Positions 25,726 to 35,708 of a stretch of 64,000 bases of DNA are shown piece after piece; position 1 is the stretch's first letter, and the number at the start of each line of letters is the position of its first letter. The notes under the pieces were generated by a model. The model had not been told where the DNA came from and did not search any database. It was given only the letters and a program-made list of their open reading frames with translations. A program made the translations under genes and the position numbers. Origin of the DNA: Eubacterium sp. (GTDB lineage: Bacteria > Bacillota > Clostridia > Lachnospirales > Lachnospiraceae); NCBI GenBank assembly GCA_024684035.1, contig JAIKXQ010000077.1:1-64000 (forward strand), given 5' to 3'.

Positions 25726-27327
25726 ATGAAACTTCCTGTATTAAAAAAATATAGCTATCATCTGAAAACCATTGATTCTCATACGGAGGGTGAAGCGACC
25801 AGAATAATATATGATGGCTTTCCGGCTCTAAAGGGCAGGACCATGATGGAAAAGAAGAACGATCTCATGGAAAATTACGACTTTCTTCGTACCGCCATGA
25901 TGCTGGAACCCAGAGGCCACAGGGATATGTTTGGCGCACTTCTCACGGAGCCGGTACATGATGAGGCAGATTGTGGAGTTATATTTATGGATTCCGGCAG
26001 TTATCTCAATATGTGCGGCCATGGAAGTATAGGTACGGCTACCATGCTTGTAGAGACAGGCATGGTAGCTGTAACAGAACCGTATACAGACGTGGTGCTG
26101 GATACTCCCAGCGGATTGATCCGCACCAGAGTCCGGGTGGTCGACGGGAAGGCGGTGGAAGTCAGTATCCTGAATGTTCCCTCCTTTCTGTATATGGAGG
26201 ATTTGAAAGTTGACATAGACGGATGGGGAGAAATCCCCTTTGACATCTCTTTTGGCGGATCCTTTTTTGCCCTGGTGAATGCCGAGAGTATCGGCTTACC
26301 TCTTGAACTACAGAAAATCGGAGCCATCACAGATCTGGGAATGAAACTCAGGGAAGAGATAAACAAAAAATACGAAATCAAACACCCGTATCTGGATATC
26401 CGCACGGTGGATCTGGTTGAATTCTATGCTCACACATCAACGAAAGCGGCAGATATGAAGAACTGTGTGATTTTCGGAGACGCGCAGGCGGATCGTTCTC
26501 CATGCGGCACGGGCACAAGCGCAAAACTGGCGGCGCTTTACCACAAAGGAGAGTTGGGGTTAAAGGATACGTTTGTCTATGAAAGTATTACCGGCTCGAC
26601 CTTCAGGGGAGAAATTGACAAGCTGGTTGAAATTAACGGAGGCACAGGAATTATCCCGCGGATTACTGGCAGCGCATGGATCACCGGCCTGAATGAATGG
26701 ATCCTGGATGAAACCGATCCTATGCGCAATGGCTTCCTGCTTGGCAATATGAGTGAAAAGAAGAAAAAGACCAGAACCCGGATTGTGCGCGCTGCCTGGG
26801 AGTTGTTCGATGAAAAATCATTTGAAGTAACAACTGTGGAGGATATTCTGCGCAGGGCAGAGGTTTCATCAGAGGAGTTTCATTCCTATTTCCGGTCTAA
26901 GGATGAACTGGAACATACACTGGGAGATTTGTTTGATGAGAAGTACGCACAGCTCATGGTCAATATGAATCCACGGTTTACGAATTACGATAAGCTGGTT
27001 TTTCTGAATCATGAGATGTTTTCACTGATTGAAAAGCACGTTCCGCTGGAGCTGACCAGCCATATCTATGTATCGGTACCGGAAGAGCGTCAGGAGATGT
27101 TGAACAAAAAGAGATTCTATTATGCGATCATTCCGCAGATTATCTCAGAGGGACAACATACGGGGGAGTTCAAGAAGGAAGAGAGTACAGAGGACATAGC
27201 GGAGACATATGCCTCCATAGAAAGGGGCATCATATATGACTGGTGTGTGAAGCGTGGAGAGGGGAGTCTGGTTGAGACAGGACAGAAACTTCTGATCCCG
27301 TATTTGAAGAGTATCGTATTACAATAG
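25726..27327 (+). CDS. Proline racemase fused to TetR-type regulator
   Basis: One frame of 533 residues holds two proteins. Residues 1-340 are a complete proline racemase with both catalytic cysteines: N-M-C-G-H-G (Cys97) and D-R-S-P-C-G-T-G (Cys260). The second cysteine argues against hydroxyproline dehydratases, which have threonine. Residues 345-400 are a TetR helix-turn-helix (T-T-V-E-D-I-L-R-R-A-E-V-S-S-E-E-F and Y-F-R-S-K-D-E-L), followed by a helical ligand/dimer domain to 533. There is no stop or SD at the junction near the ATG at 26749. The enzyme supplies D-proline to PrdA/B. The regulator may sense proline and control the same operon (inference). Confidence 0.88.
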   Translation: MKLPVLKKYSYHLKTIDSHTEGEATRIIYDGFPALKGRTMMEKKNDLMENYDFLRTAMMLEPRGHRDMFGALLTEPVHDEADCGVIFMDSGSYLNMCGHGSIGTATMLVETGMVAVTEPYTDVVLDTPSGLIRTRVRVVDGKAVEVSILNVPSFLYMEDLKVDIDGWGEIPFDISFGGSFFALVNAESIGLPLELQKIGAITDLGMKLREEINKKYEIKHPYLDIRTVDLVEFYAHTSTKAADMKNCVIFGDAQADRSPCGTGTSAKLAALYHKGELGLKDTFVYESITGSTFRGEIDKLVEINGGTGIIPRITGSAWITGLNEWILDETDPMRNGFLLGNMSEKKKKTRTRIVRAAWELFDEKSFEVTTVEDILRRAEVSSEEFHSYFRSKDELEHTLGDLFDEKYAQLMVNMNPRFTNYDKLVFLNHEMFSLIEKHVPLELTSHIYVSVPEERQEMLNKKRFYYAIIPQIISEGQHTGEFKKEESTEDIAETYASIERGIIYDWCVKRGEGSLVETGQKLLIPYLKSIVLQ

Positions 27328-27346
27328 CGATGGGAATGAGGGGCAA

Positions 27347-28222
27347 ATGATAACGGATATCCAGAAATTCTCGATTCACGATGGGAAGGGGACAAGAACC
27401 ACGGTGTTTTTTAAGGGTTGTCCCCTTCGCTGTGCGTGGTGTCACAATCCGGAGACACAGAGCTACGGGCAACAGCTCTATTTTTATGAGGAGAGATGCA
27501 GGGGCTGCAACTCCTGCCGGAACGTATGCAGGTATCAGGCGGCCTTTGTTTCGCAGAGATGTGTTGCCTGTGGCGCATGTGTTCCTGCGTGTAATTACAG
27601 TGCCAGAAAAATGTGCGGACGGGATCCCGGCGTTGATGAACTTGTGGCTGAAATTATGAAAGATGAGCCGTTTTATGAAGCCAGCGGAGGCGGGGTGACC
27701 TTGTCGGGAGGAGAAGTTCTGTCCACAGACATGGATTATCTGCAAAAGCTTATGCAGGCGCTTTATAGAAACGGAATATCCGTAAATATAGATACGTGTG
27801 GGTATGTGTCCTTTGAAAGGATTGAAAAAGTCATTCCTTATACGGACACTTTTTTGTATGACATCAAATTGACTGATCCGGAGGAACATCTCAGATATAC
27901 CGGTGTCGATAACCGGCTGATTATTGATAATCTGATCAGATTGAGCAGGTCGAAAGCGGACATATGGATCCGGCTGCCGATCATCGGAGGGGTAAATGAT
28001 CATGAAGGGCATGTAAAAGCTGTGGCAGAACTGCTGAAGGAGAATGATATTTCATACAGCAGGATCTCCCTGCTGCCCTATCACAATACCGGGAGTAGTA
28101 AATACGGTCGCATTGGATCTGAGTACCCTGGAAAGAATTTTTATACTCCGGAGGCAGCGCAGATGCAGCTGCTGAAGGACAAACTGACGGAGGCAGGGCT
28201 GGTCAACGTGTATGTCGGATAA
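27347..28222 (+). CDS. hypE: Glycyl-radical enzyme activase for hydroxyproline dehydratase
   Basis: The 291-residue radical-SAM protein has the cluster motif C-P-L-R-C-A-W-C near the start. Two ferredoxin-like cysteine groups (C-R-G-C-N-S-C-R-N-V-C and C-V-A-C-G-A-C-V-P-A-C) follow, and then G-G-G-V-T-L-S-G-G-E. It would install the glycyl radical on the enzyme encoded directly downstream; the two genes abut. Named HypE from its partner. Confidence 0.92.
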   Translation: MITDIQKFSIHDGKGTRTTVFFKGCPLRCAWCHNPETQSYGQQLYFYEERCRGCNSCRNVCRYQAAFVSQRCVACGACVPACNYSARKMCGRDPGVDELVAEIMKDEPFYEASGGGVTLSGGEVLSTDMDYLQKLMQALYRNGISVNIDTCGYVSFERIEKVIPYTDTFLYDIKLTDPEEHLRYTGVDNRLIIDNLIRLSRSKADIWIRLPIIGGVNDHEGHVKAVAELLKENDISYSRISLLPYHNTGSSKYGRIGSEYPGKNFYTPEAAQMQLLKDKLTEAGLVNVYVG

Positions 28223-28237
28223 ATGGAAGGAGAAGAG

Positions 28238-30616
28238 ATGGCCATGGGTGAAAGAGGTATGAATGACAGAATCAGAAAGCTTCGCAGGCAAAGTGTTGAG
28301 GCCACTGCGAGCATTGATATGGAGCGGGCAAAAATCATCACGGATACATATAAAGAAATGTACGGAAAAATCTCCGCGCCTGAGCTCAGAGCACTCTGCC
28401 TGAAAAACTATTTTTCCGGAAAAACACTTTACATTGGAGAAGGAGAACTGATCGTCGGAGAGAAGGGGGCAAAGCCCCTTGCGGCTCCGACGTTTCCGGA
28501 ACTGTGCTGCCATTCTATGGATGATTTGAAACTGCTGAATGAGCGAGAACTGATCCGTTTCAGCGCAGCAGAACAGGATTTTGCATTTCAGAAAAATGAG
28601 GTGATTCCATACTGGGGAGAGCGGTGCATCAGGAGCAAAATCCTGACCCACATGACGAAGGAGTGGAAGGAATGCTATGAAGCAGGGGTTTTTACAGAGT
28701 TTATGGAGCAGCGGGGGCCGGGTCATACCGTGGGCTCCGGCAGGCTGTATGAAAAAGGATTTCTGGATTATAAGGATGAGATCAGGCAGGAGCTGGAAAA
28801 GCTGGATTACATAAATGATCCGGAGGCAATGGATAAGGAAGCGGAGCTGAAGGCTATGGACATCGCCTGTGACGCGATCATGATTCTGGCCGCGCGCTAC
28901 GCGGAATACGCAAGAACACTTGCCGGGGAAGAGAGGAACCCGGAGCGAAAAGAGGAATTGCTGTGTATTGCGGCCAATTGCGAGGCTGTTCCGGCCGGCC
29001 CGCCGAAAACATACTGGCAGGCTCTTCAGATGTACTGGTTTATTCACCTTGGCGTGACCAGTGAGATCAACCCCTGGGATGCTTTTTCCCCGGGAAGACT
29101 CGACCAGCATCTGATCGGTTTTTACAAGCATGACATAAAGGAGGGCATCCTTGATGAGGATAAAGCAAAGGAGTTGCTGGAGTGTCTTTGGATCAAGTTT
29201 AACAATCAGCCCTCACCGCCCAAGGTGGGAACAACTCTGAAGGAGAGCAGTACCTACACGGATTTTGTCAACATCAATACAGGTGGAATAACTCCCGATG
29301 GCAGAGACGGGGTTAATGAAGTAAGCTATTTGATCCTGGATGTGATGGACGAGATGAGACTGTTACAGCCTTCGTCGAATGTGCAGATCAGTAAAAAGAC
29401 ACCCTCAAGATTTTTGAAAAGGGCATGTGAAATATCCAGAGAGGGTTGGGGACAACCTGCCTTTTACAATACGGAAGCCATTATCGCGGAGCTTCTGAAC
29501 GCGGGAAAAACCCTGGAGGATGCGCGTCTCGGGGGGACCAGCGGCTGCGTGGAAACCGGTGCGTTTGGCAATGAAGCGTATATTCTGACCGGCTATTTTA
29601 ATATCCCGAAGATACTGGAGCTGACGCTGTTCAATGGTTTTGATCATTATACCGGAAAGCAGATCGGCTTATCCCTCGGGCATGGTTATGATTTTTCCTC
29701 CTACGAAGAACTGTTTGATGCCTTCTGTAAACAGATGGACTATTTTCTTGACATCAAAATCAGAGGCAATCAGGTCATCGAGAAAATATATGCCGGGGAG
29801 ATGCCGGTTCCGTTTTTGTCGGTGATTACCAATGACTGTATTGAGAAGGGAAGAGATTATAACGCGGGAGGCGCCCGATACAACACGAGCTATGTACAGG
29901 GTGTGGGAATCGGAACGATCACCGATTGTCTGGCTTCGATAAAATACAATGTATATGACTGCGGGAAATTCACTATGAAAGATCTTATGAACGCGCTGGA
30001 GAGGGATTACGAAGACTGCGATTACATACATAATCTGGTGAGCAATCACTCGCCCAAATACGGAAATGACGACGACCGGGCCGACGACATTATGCGGGCG
30101 GTGTTCGGACATTATATGAAGGCGGTCAACGGAAGAAAAAACATAAAAGGCGGAACCTACAGAATCAATATGCTTCCCACCACCTGCCATGTATATTTTG
30201 GCGAGGTCATGATGGCAAGCGCGAACGGCAGGCGCGCACATAAGCCTGTGTCCGAAGGGATATCGCCGGATAAGGGAGCGGATACAAACGGCCCCACAGC
30301 TGTGGTCAAGTCATGTTCCAAGATGGATCATCTTTCCACCGGTGGAACCCTGCTGAACCAGAAGTTCACTCCCGGTGTTGTGGCAGGGGATGAGGGGCTG
30401 ATGGGAATGGCGAACCTGATCCGGACATATTTCAATATGGACGGACATCACATTCAGTTTAACGTGATCGACAGGAAGACGCTTATTGATGCGCAGAACA
30501 ACCCGGAGGAATACAGGGATCTGATTGTCAGAGTCGCAGGTTATTCTGATCATTTCCGGAATTTGAGCAAAACTCTTCAGGATGAGATTATCGAAAGAAC
30601 GGAGCAGGCATTATAA
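28238..30616 (+). CDS. hypD: trans-4-hydroxy-L-proline dehydratase (glycyl radical enzyme)
   Basis: The 792-residue glycyl radical enzyme removes water from hydroxyproline to give pyrroline-5-carboxylate. The thiyl-radical site reads G-T-S-G-C-V-E-T-G with Cys437 and Glu439. The glycyl loop reads R-V-A-G-Y-S-D-H-F with Gly768. Much of the sequence, as far as I recall Clostridioides HypD, is near-identical in the core (for example N-N-Q-P-S-P-P-K-V-G, W-D-A-F-S-P-G-R-L-D-Q-H). The start at 28238 has AAGGAG five bases before it; 28223 and 28244 are alternatives. It is the last gene of the operon. Confidence 0.93.
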   Translation: MAMGERGMNDRIRKLRRQSVEATASIDMERAKIITDTYKEMYGKISAPELRALCLKNYFSGKTLYIGEGELIVGEKGAKPLAAPTFPELCCHSMDDLKLLNERELIRFSAAEQDFAFQKNEVIPYWGERCIRSKILTHMTKEWKECYEAGVFTEFMEQRGPGHTVGSGRLYEKGFLDYKDEIRQELEKLDYINDPEAMDKEAELKAMDIACDAIMILAARYAEYARTLAGEERNPERKEELLCIAANCEAVPAGPPKTYWQALQMYWFIHLGVTSEINPWDAFSPGRLDQHLIGFYKHDIKEGILDEDKAKELLECLWIKFNNQPSPPKVGTTLKESSTYTDFVNINTGGITPDGRDGVNEVSYLILDVMDEMRLLQPSSNVQISKKTPSRFLKRACEISREGWGQPAFYNTEAIIAELLNAGKTLEDARLGGTSGCVETGAFGNEAYILTGYFNIPKILELTLFNGFDHYTGKQIGLSLGHGYDFSSYEELFDAFCKQMDYFLDIKIRGNQVIEKIYAGEMPVPFLSVITNDCIEKGRDYNAGGARYNTSYVQGVGIGTITDCLASIKYNVYDCGKFTMKDLMNALERDYEDCDYIHNLVSNHSPKYGNDDDRADDIMRAVFGHYMKAVNGRKNIKGGTYRINMLPTTCHVYFGEVMMASANGRRAHKPVSEGISPDKGADTNGPTAVVKSCSKMDHLSTGGTLLNQKFTPGVVAGDEGLMGMANLIRTYFNMDGHHIQFNVIDRKTLIDAQNNPEEYRDLIVRVAGYSDHFRNLSKTLQDEIIERTEQAL

Positions 30617-30621
30617 GTAAA

Positions 30622-30667
30622 GCGGCAGTCACCACTTTTGAAAGTGTGGTGCTGCCGCCTCTTTTTT
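30622..30667. terminator. Terminator of prd-hyp operon
   Basis: GCGGCAG (30622-30628) pairs with CTGCCGC (30652-30658), with CACCAC/GTGGTG inside, followed by a T-rich run with six consecutive T (30662-30667). It lies between two convergent genes and may serve both directions. Confidence 0.85.
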
Positions 30668-30673
30668 GGGAGA

Positions 30674-31276
30674 TTAATAGAATTTTTTTCTGACGATATC
30701 CACGAGGTATTCTGCTGTGCCGTCTATGCCGAACAGAGCGCTGTCGATCATGATATCCTTATATCTGATGTCGCTGGGAAGCGTGTTGTTCGCAAATCTT
30801 CTGTGATAATTATCTCTGGCCTTGTCAACCTCGTCGATCATTTTCTTTGCCTCATCTTCACCCATCCCCAGCTGACCGATACAGTTCTTTAATCTGTTTT
30901 CGTAGGAGGAGTAGATGAAAATGTTCAGATGTCTGGGTCTGTCATACATAAGGTAATCAGAGCAGCGGCCTACTATGATGCAGCTTTCTTTATCGGCCAT
31001 ATCATTAATGATTTTTGTTTGAACCTCAAAAATCCGGTCCTGTTTCATGGCTGTGGCGAATCCAAGGGGAAACACCATGTTAAACAGGGAAGGCTCTGCG
31101 TATCGTTCCTCGAGCCGGCTGATCGTTGATACGGGAAGATTCATTTTCTGTGAAATCATATCAACGATGTCTCTGTCGTAGTATTCAATGCCGAGTTTTT
31201 CCGCCATCTTCCGGGCAATCGGCCGGCCCATACTTCCGAATTGGCGCGTTATTGTAACAACGAATTTCTTTTGCAT
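30674..31276 (-). CDS. Cytidylate kinase-like family protein
   Basis: The 200-residue P-loop kinase-like protein starts F-V-V-T-I-T-R-Q-F-G-S-M-G-R-P-I-A, the altered nucleotide loop typical of the cytidylate-kinase-like family rather than true Cmk. Y-Y-D-R-D-I and I-I-V-G-R-C-S-D-Y are conserved. The substrate is unknown. It is the last gene of the leftward ABC operon, 17 bases after the ATPase gene, an odd partner for a transporter. Confidence 0.8.
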   Translation of the reverse strand: MQKKFVVTITRQFGSMGRPIARKMAEKLGIEYYDRDIVDMISQKMNLPVSTISRLEERYAEPSLFNMVFPLGFATAMKQDRIFEVQTKIINDMADKESCIIVGRCSDYLMYDRPRHLNIFIYSSYENRLKNCIGQLGMGEDEAKKMIDEVDKARDNYHRRFANNTLPSDIRYKDIMIDSALFGIDGTAEYLVDIVRKKFY

Positions 31277-31293
31277 AATCTTAATCCTCCGAA

Positions 31294-32031
31294 TCAGTTA
31301 TTTAGTACCCTGGATAGAAAAGCCCTGGTTCTTTCCTCTTTTGGATTGGTGAATACATCTTTGGGATCACCTTCCTCAACAATGTATCCGTCGGCCATAA
31401 AGATAACTCTGTCACAGACATCTCTCGCAAAGCCCATTTCATGAGTGACAACAATCATTGTCATGCCGTTTTTTGCCAGATCACGCATTACTTCAAGTAC
31501 ATCGCCCACCAGTTCGGGATCCAGCGCGCTGGTGGGTTCATCGAACAGAAGCGCGCGAGGCTGCATGGCAAGAGCACGGGCGATGGCTACACGTTGCTGT
31601 TGACCGCCGGATAAGGTCTTCGGATAGACGTTGGCTTTGCTGGAGAGGCCGACTTTATCCAGAAGCTCCATGCCGATTTTTCTTGCTTCCTGTTTGTCCT
31701 TCTTTTTTGTCAGAACAGGAGCCAGCATCACATTTTCAAGCACGGTTTTCATCGGGAACAGATTAAAACGCTGGAATACCATTCCGACTTCTTCCCGCAT
31801 ATCCCGCAGTGGTATTTCGCCTGCGGTTACATTTTTGCTGTCATATATGATCTCGCCTCCGCTCGGTGTTTCAAGCTGGTTTATGCAGCGAAGCATCGTG
31901 CTCTTGCCGCTTCCGGACGGTCCGATGACACAGATGACCTCACCTTCCCGGATATCGATATTGATATCCTTGAGAACTTCCAGATCGCCAAAACGTTTCG
32001 ACAAATGTTTTAATTCTATCAGTGTATTCAT
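31294..32031 (-). CDS. Amino acid ABC transporter ATP-binding protein
   Basis: The 245-residue GlnQ-type ATPase has Walker [10 protein letters not shown], signature [15 protein letters not shown], and Walker [12 protein letters not shown]. Family members drive uptake of polar amino acids. It lies 20 bases downstream of the permease gene. The substrate is not set by sequence, but the neighbourhood suggests a proline-related or other Stickland amino acid. Confidence 0.93.
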   Translation of the reverse strand: MNTLIELKHLSKRFGDLEVLKDINIDIREGEVICVIGPSGSGKSTMLRCINQLETPSGGEIIYDSKNVTAGEIPLRDMREEVGMVFQRFNLFPMKTVLENVMLAPVLTKKKDKQEARKIGMELLDKVGLSSKANVYPKTLSGGQQQRVAIARALAMQPRALLFDEPTSALDPELVGDVLEVMRDLAKNGMTMIVVTHEMGFARDVCDRVIFMADGYIVEEGDPKDVFTNPKEERTRAFLSRVLNN

Positions 32032-32051
32032 AATGATGACCTCCTGTCCGG

Positions 32052-32699
32052 TTAAGCCAGTACTTTTCTTTCCACCTGTTTTTGAATGATAATCAGAACA
32101 GAGATCAAAAACAGGTAGAAGATTGCTCCGGTTGTATATGCTTCAATGGTCTTGAAAGAAAGTGCGGCATAGTTTTGAATCTGTTTTGTAATCTCGTTTA
32201 CCACGATTACGGACAGCAACGCCGTATCTTTTACAGAAATGATGAACTGATTAAACAAAGCCGGAAGCATGGATTTGAATGCAGGCGGAACAATGATATG
32301 GATCATCGTCTGTGTGGCGGTGAGCCCGAGGGATAAACCGGCTTCTTTTTGTCCCGGATCTATTTCATCAAGAGCGCCCCGCACGATTTCCGCAATGAAA
32401 GCTCCGGAGTTCAATGAGATTACGATTATGCCGGCCACAAGGGAAGATAAATCGACGCCGGTTATTTTTGGAATGACAAAGTATACATACAGCGCCTGTA
32501 CGATCAGCGGAGTTCCCCGGATGATCCAGATATAGACATTGGCAAAAAACTTTAAAACCTTTTTGTTGCATTCCAGACAGAAACCGGCTATGGCACCGAG
32601 GATAAAACCAAAAAGAATTCCCAGTATAGCCACCAGAAGCGTTACCTTGAGTCCGGTAAACAGCATGGGAAGAAGAACTTCCAGGAAACTTAAATTCAT
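32052..32699 (-). CDS. Amino acid ABC transporter permease
   Basis: The 215-residue HisM/GlnP-type permease has about five membrane helices and the EAA-like loop [14 protein letters not shown]. It is the first gene of the leftward operon. AGGAGG is present just before the ATG. Upstream lie a leader hairpin and a promoter. Confidence 0.92.
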   Translation of the reverse strand: MNLSFLEVLLPMLFTGLKVTLLVAILGILFGFILGAIAGFCLECNKKVLKFFANVYIWIIRGTPLIVQALYVYFVIPKITGVDLSSLVAGIIVISLNSGAFIAEIVRGALDEIDPGQKEAGLSLGLTATQTMIHIIVPPAFKSMLPALFNQFIISVKDTALLSVIVVNEITKQIQNYAALSFKTIEAYTTGAIFYLFLISVLIIIQKQVERKVLA

Positions 32700-32732
32700 A
32701 AAAAACCTCCTCTACTATATGTAAAGCCATGG

Positions 32733-32766
32733 AAAAAGGCGCCTATTTACGGGAAATAGACACCTT
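32733..32766 (-). terminator. Leader terminator hairpin of the ABC permease operon (attenuator candidate)
   Basis: On the minus strand a 13-base-pair stem (32766-32754 with 32748-32736) is followed by a T-run (32737-32733). Two pairs are G-U only in the minus-strand RNA, while the plus-strand RNA would have C-A mismatches, so the RNA is made leftward. It lies between the predicted promoter and the gene, so read-through must be controlled or partial. Confidence 0.7.
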
Positions 32767-32798
32767 CGTCGCTTCGCATTACATATTTATGATTGAAC

Positions 32799-32827
32799 AG
32801 TATATTTGAATCTGCGGGTGAAGTAAA
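32799..32827 (-). promoter_or_regulatory. Predicted leftward promoter of ABC permease operon
   Basis: On the minus strand TTTACT (32827-32822), a 17-base spacer and TATACT (32804-32799). Transcription would start near 32792, about 26 bases before the leader hairpin. Confidence 0.6.
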
Positions 32828-32864
32828 ATTACAAAACGTGATGCAAACCATGAGTAATACTAAT

Positions 32865-32893
32865 TTTACATGAGCGCAGATTTATATTATATT
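32865..32893 (+). promoter_or_regulatory. Predicted rightward promoter of the ABC binding-protein gene
   Basis: TTTACA (32865-32870), a 17-base spacer and TATATT (32888-32893). Transcription would start near 32900, about 26 bases before a leader hairpin, mirroring the leftward promoter. Confidence 0.6.
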
Positions 32894-32925
32894 TTCCTCA
32901 AAGAAAAACAAAGGAATTTACAAAG

Positions 32926-32956
32926 GCGTAATCAGAAATCTGGTTGCGCTTTTTTT
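32926..32956 (+). terminator. Leader terminator hairpin of the ABC binding-protein gene (attenuator candidate)
   Basis: GCGTAATCAG (32926-32935) pairs completely, with two G-U pairs, with CTGGTTGCGC (32940-32949) around a four-base loop, followed by seven T (32950-32956). It lies between the predicted promoter and the gene start at 32998. Confidence 0.75.
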
Positions 32957-32997
32957 GTTTTTCTTTGAAACAATTCTTTAAGACAGGAGGAGATATT

Positions 32998-33897
32998 ATG
33001 AGGAAAGGAATCGTAGCTACGCTCATGGCAGGAACAATGATTGTTATGTCGCTGATGGGATGTGGAGCAACTGCAAAAACAGAGGATACAGAAACAAAAT
33101 CCAGGGAAGCGGAGGCAGTGTCAGAGGAAACTACTTCAGAAACTTATACCAAAGATAATATAGAAGGAGCCCTTCGAGGGGTGAAAGTTTCCTTTGGTAC
33201 ATCGGGACTGTTTGCGCCGTTTTCTTATTATGATGAGGATGGAACGACGCTGATCGGATATGACATCGAAATTGAAAAAGCGTTACAGGATCTGCTGGGA
33301 TTCACGCTGGAAGGCGATACGCAGGTAATGGACTACAGTGCGCTCACCACATCACTGGCAGAGGGAAAACTTGACTTCGGTATGGCAGCGCTCTGTGCAA
33401 CCGATGAGAGAAAAGCAGTTATGGATTTTACAAAGACCTACTGTGACTCCGGACAGGTTGTTATGGTCAACACAGAAACCTCTCCGGCAGAAATTACAGG
33501 TGTTGACGCTCTGGCCGGAGGTGACTACAAGGTTGCTGTCGAGAAGGGAACAGCATCACATCTATATGTACAGAACGAAGGATTTCCGGAAAGCTGTATT
33601 GAAGTACATGATACAATCACGACGGCTTACGAATCCCTTGAACAGGGAAAGGTTGATGCTGTGATTCAGGACGGCCCCGGAGCCCAGTACTATGTCGCAA
33701 AAACCGAAGGGACAAAGCTTGCGGTTGTAGGTGATGAGTTCAATCAGGGACAGGCGCCCTATGCGATCGCATTTTCCAGGAAGTGTGTGGAAGCCAATCC
33801 GGATATCGTTGCAATTTTTGAGGTAGCCATAGACAGGCTGGCGGCCGACGGAACACTAGAAAAACTTCTCAAAGGCGAAAAATATGAGAAAAAGTGA
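32998..33897 (+). CDS. Amino acid ABC transporter substrate-binding lipoprotein
   Basis: The 299-residue extracellular binding protein has a signal sequence and lipobox S-L-M-G-C (lipid anchor Cys22). A linker rich in T and E (to about residue 50) and a family-3 solute-binding domain follow, with F-A-P-F-S-Y-Y-D-E-D-G and G-Y-D-I-E-I. AGGAGGAG lies before the ATG. It serves the divergent permease and ATPase. Ligand unknown; an amino acid is expected from the family. Confidence 0.9.
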   Translation: MRKGIVATLMAGTMIVMSLMGCGATAKTEDTETKSREAEAVSEETTSETYTKDNIEGALRGVKVSFGTSGLFAPFSYYDEDGTTLIGYDIEIEKALQDLLGFTLEGDTQVMDYSALTTSLAEGKLDFGMAALCATDERKAVMDFTKTYCDSGQVVMVNTETSPAEITGVDALAGGDYKVAVEKGTASHLYVQNEGFPESCIEVHDTITTAYESLEQGKVDAVIQDGPGAQYYVAKTEGTKLAVVGDEFNQGQAPYAIAFSRKCVEANPDIVAIFEVAIDRLAADGTLEKLLKGEKYEKK

Positions 33898-33931
33898 TTT
33901 CATATTAATTGAATACTGACATGTGCTATAA

Positions 33932-33975
33932 AACCGGCAATCTGGAGTTGTGATCAATCAGGTTGCCGGTTTTTT
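33932..33975 (+). terminator. Terminator after ABC binding-protein gene
   Basis: AACCGGCAA (33932-33940) pairs with TTGCCGGTT (33963-33971), with CTG/CAG inside, followed by a T-run to 33975. Confidence 0.8.
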
Positions 33976-33980
33976 GTGGT

Positions 33981-34040
33981 ATAGGAAATTGCTTCGCATT
34001 CCCTATGAGACAAAACGCTCCGCTTGCGGACTTTGTTCTC
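33981..34040. repeat. Intergenic palindromic repeat, short copy
   Basis: Bases 33981-34023 are identical to 13811-13853 and 34021-34040 match the end of that copy, but the middle is missing. It forms two neighbouring hairpins: CATAGG-type arms around GCTTCGC, then GAGACAAA/TTTGTTCTC with CCGC/GCGG inside. It sits directly after a terminator. Confidence 0.75.
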
Positions 34041-34065
34041 ATACGGGTGAAATGTGTTGCCTTGT

Positions 34066-35627
<1,562 letters not shown>

Positions 35628-35708
35628 TATTCTGAGGATTTTGCTCCATACTTCATAGGAGACAGATACTTGATGTTTTGATATGAAGATGAGGAAAGGT
35701 TTTCGGTT

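Noticed and set aside
25726..26748. Hydroxyproline epimerase or hydroxyproline dehydratase instead of proline racemase
   Set aside because: Both catalytic positions are cysteine, which excludes the threonine-type dehydratase. Epimerase cannot be fully excluded, but the reductase neighbourhood favours proline racemase.
26749..27327. Separate TetR gene starting at the ATG at 26749
   Set aside because: No stop codon ends the racemase frame before it and no SD lies upstream, so a fusion is the simpler reading. An independent internal start cannot be fully excluded.
28238..30616. Choline, glycerol or propanediol glycyl radical enzyme
   Set aside because: The core follows hydroxyproline dehydratase as I recall it, and the gene sits in a proline operon without microcompartment genes.
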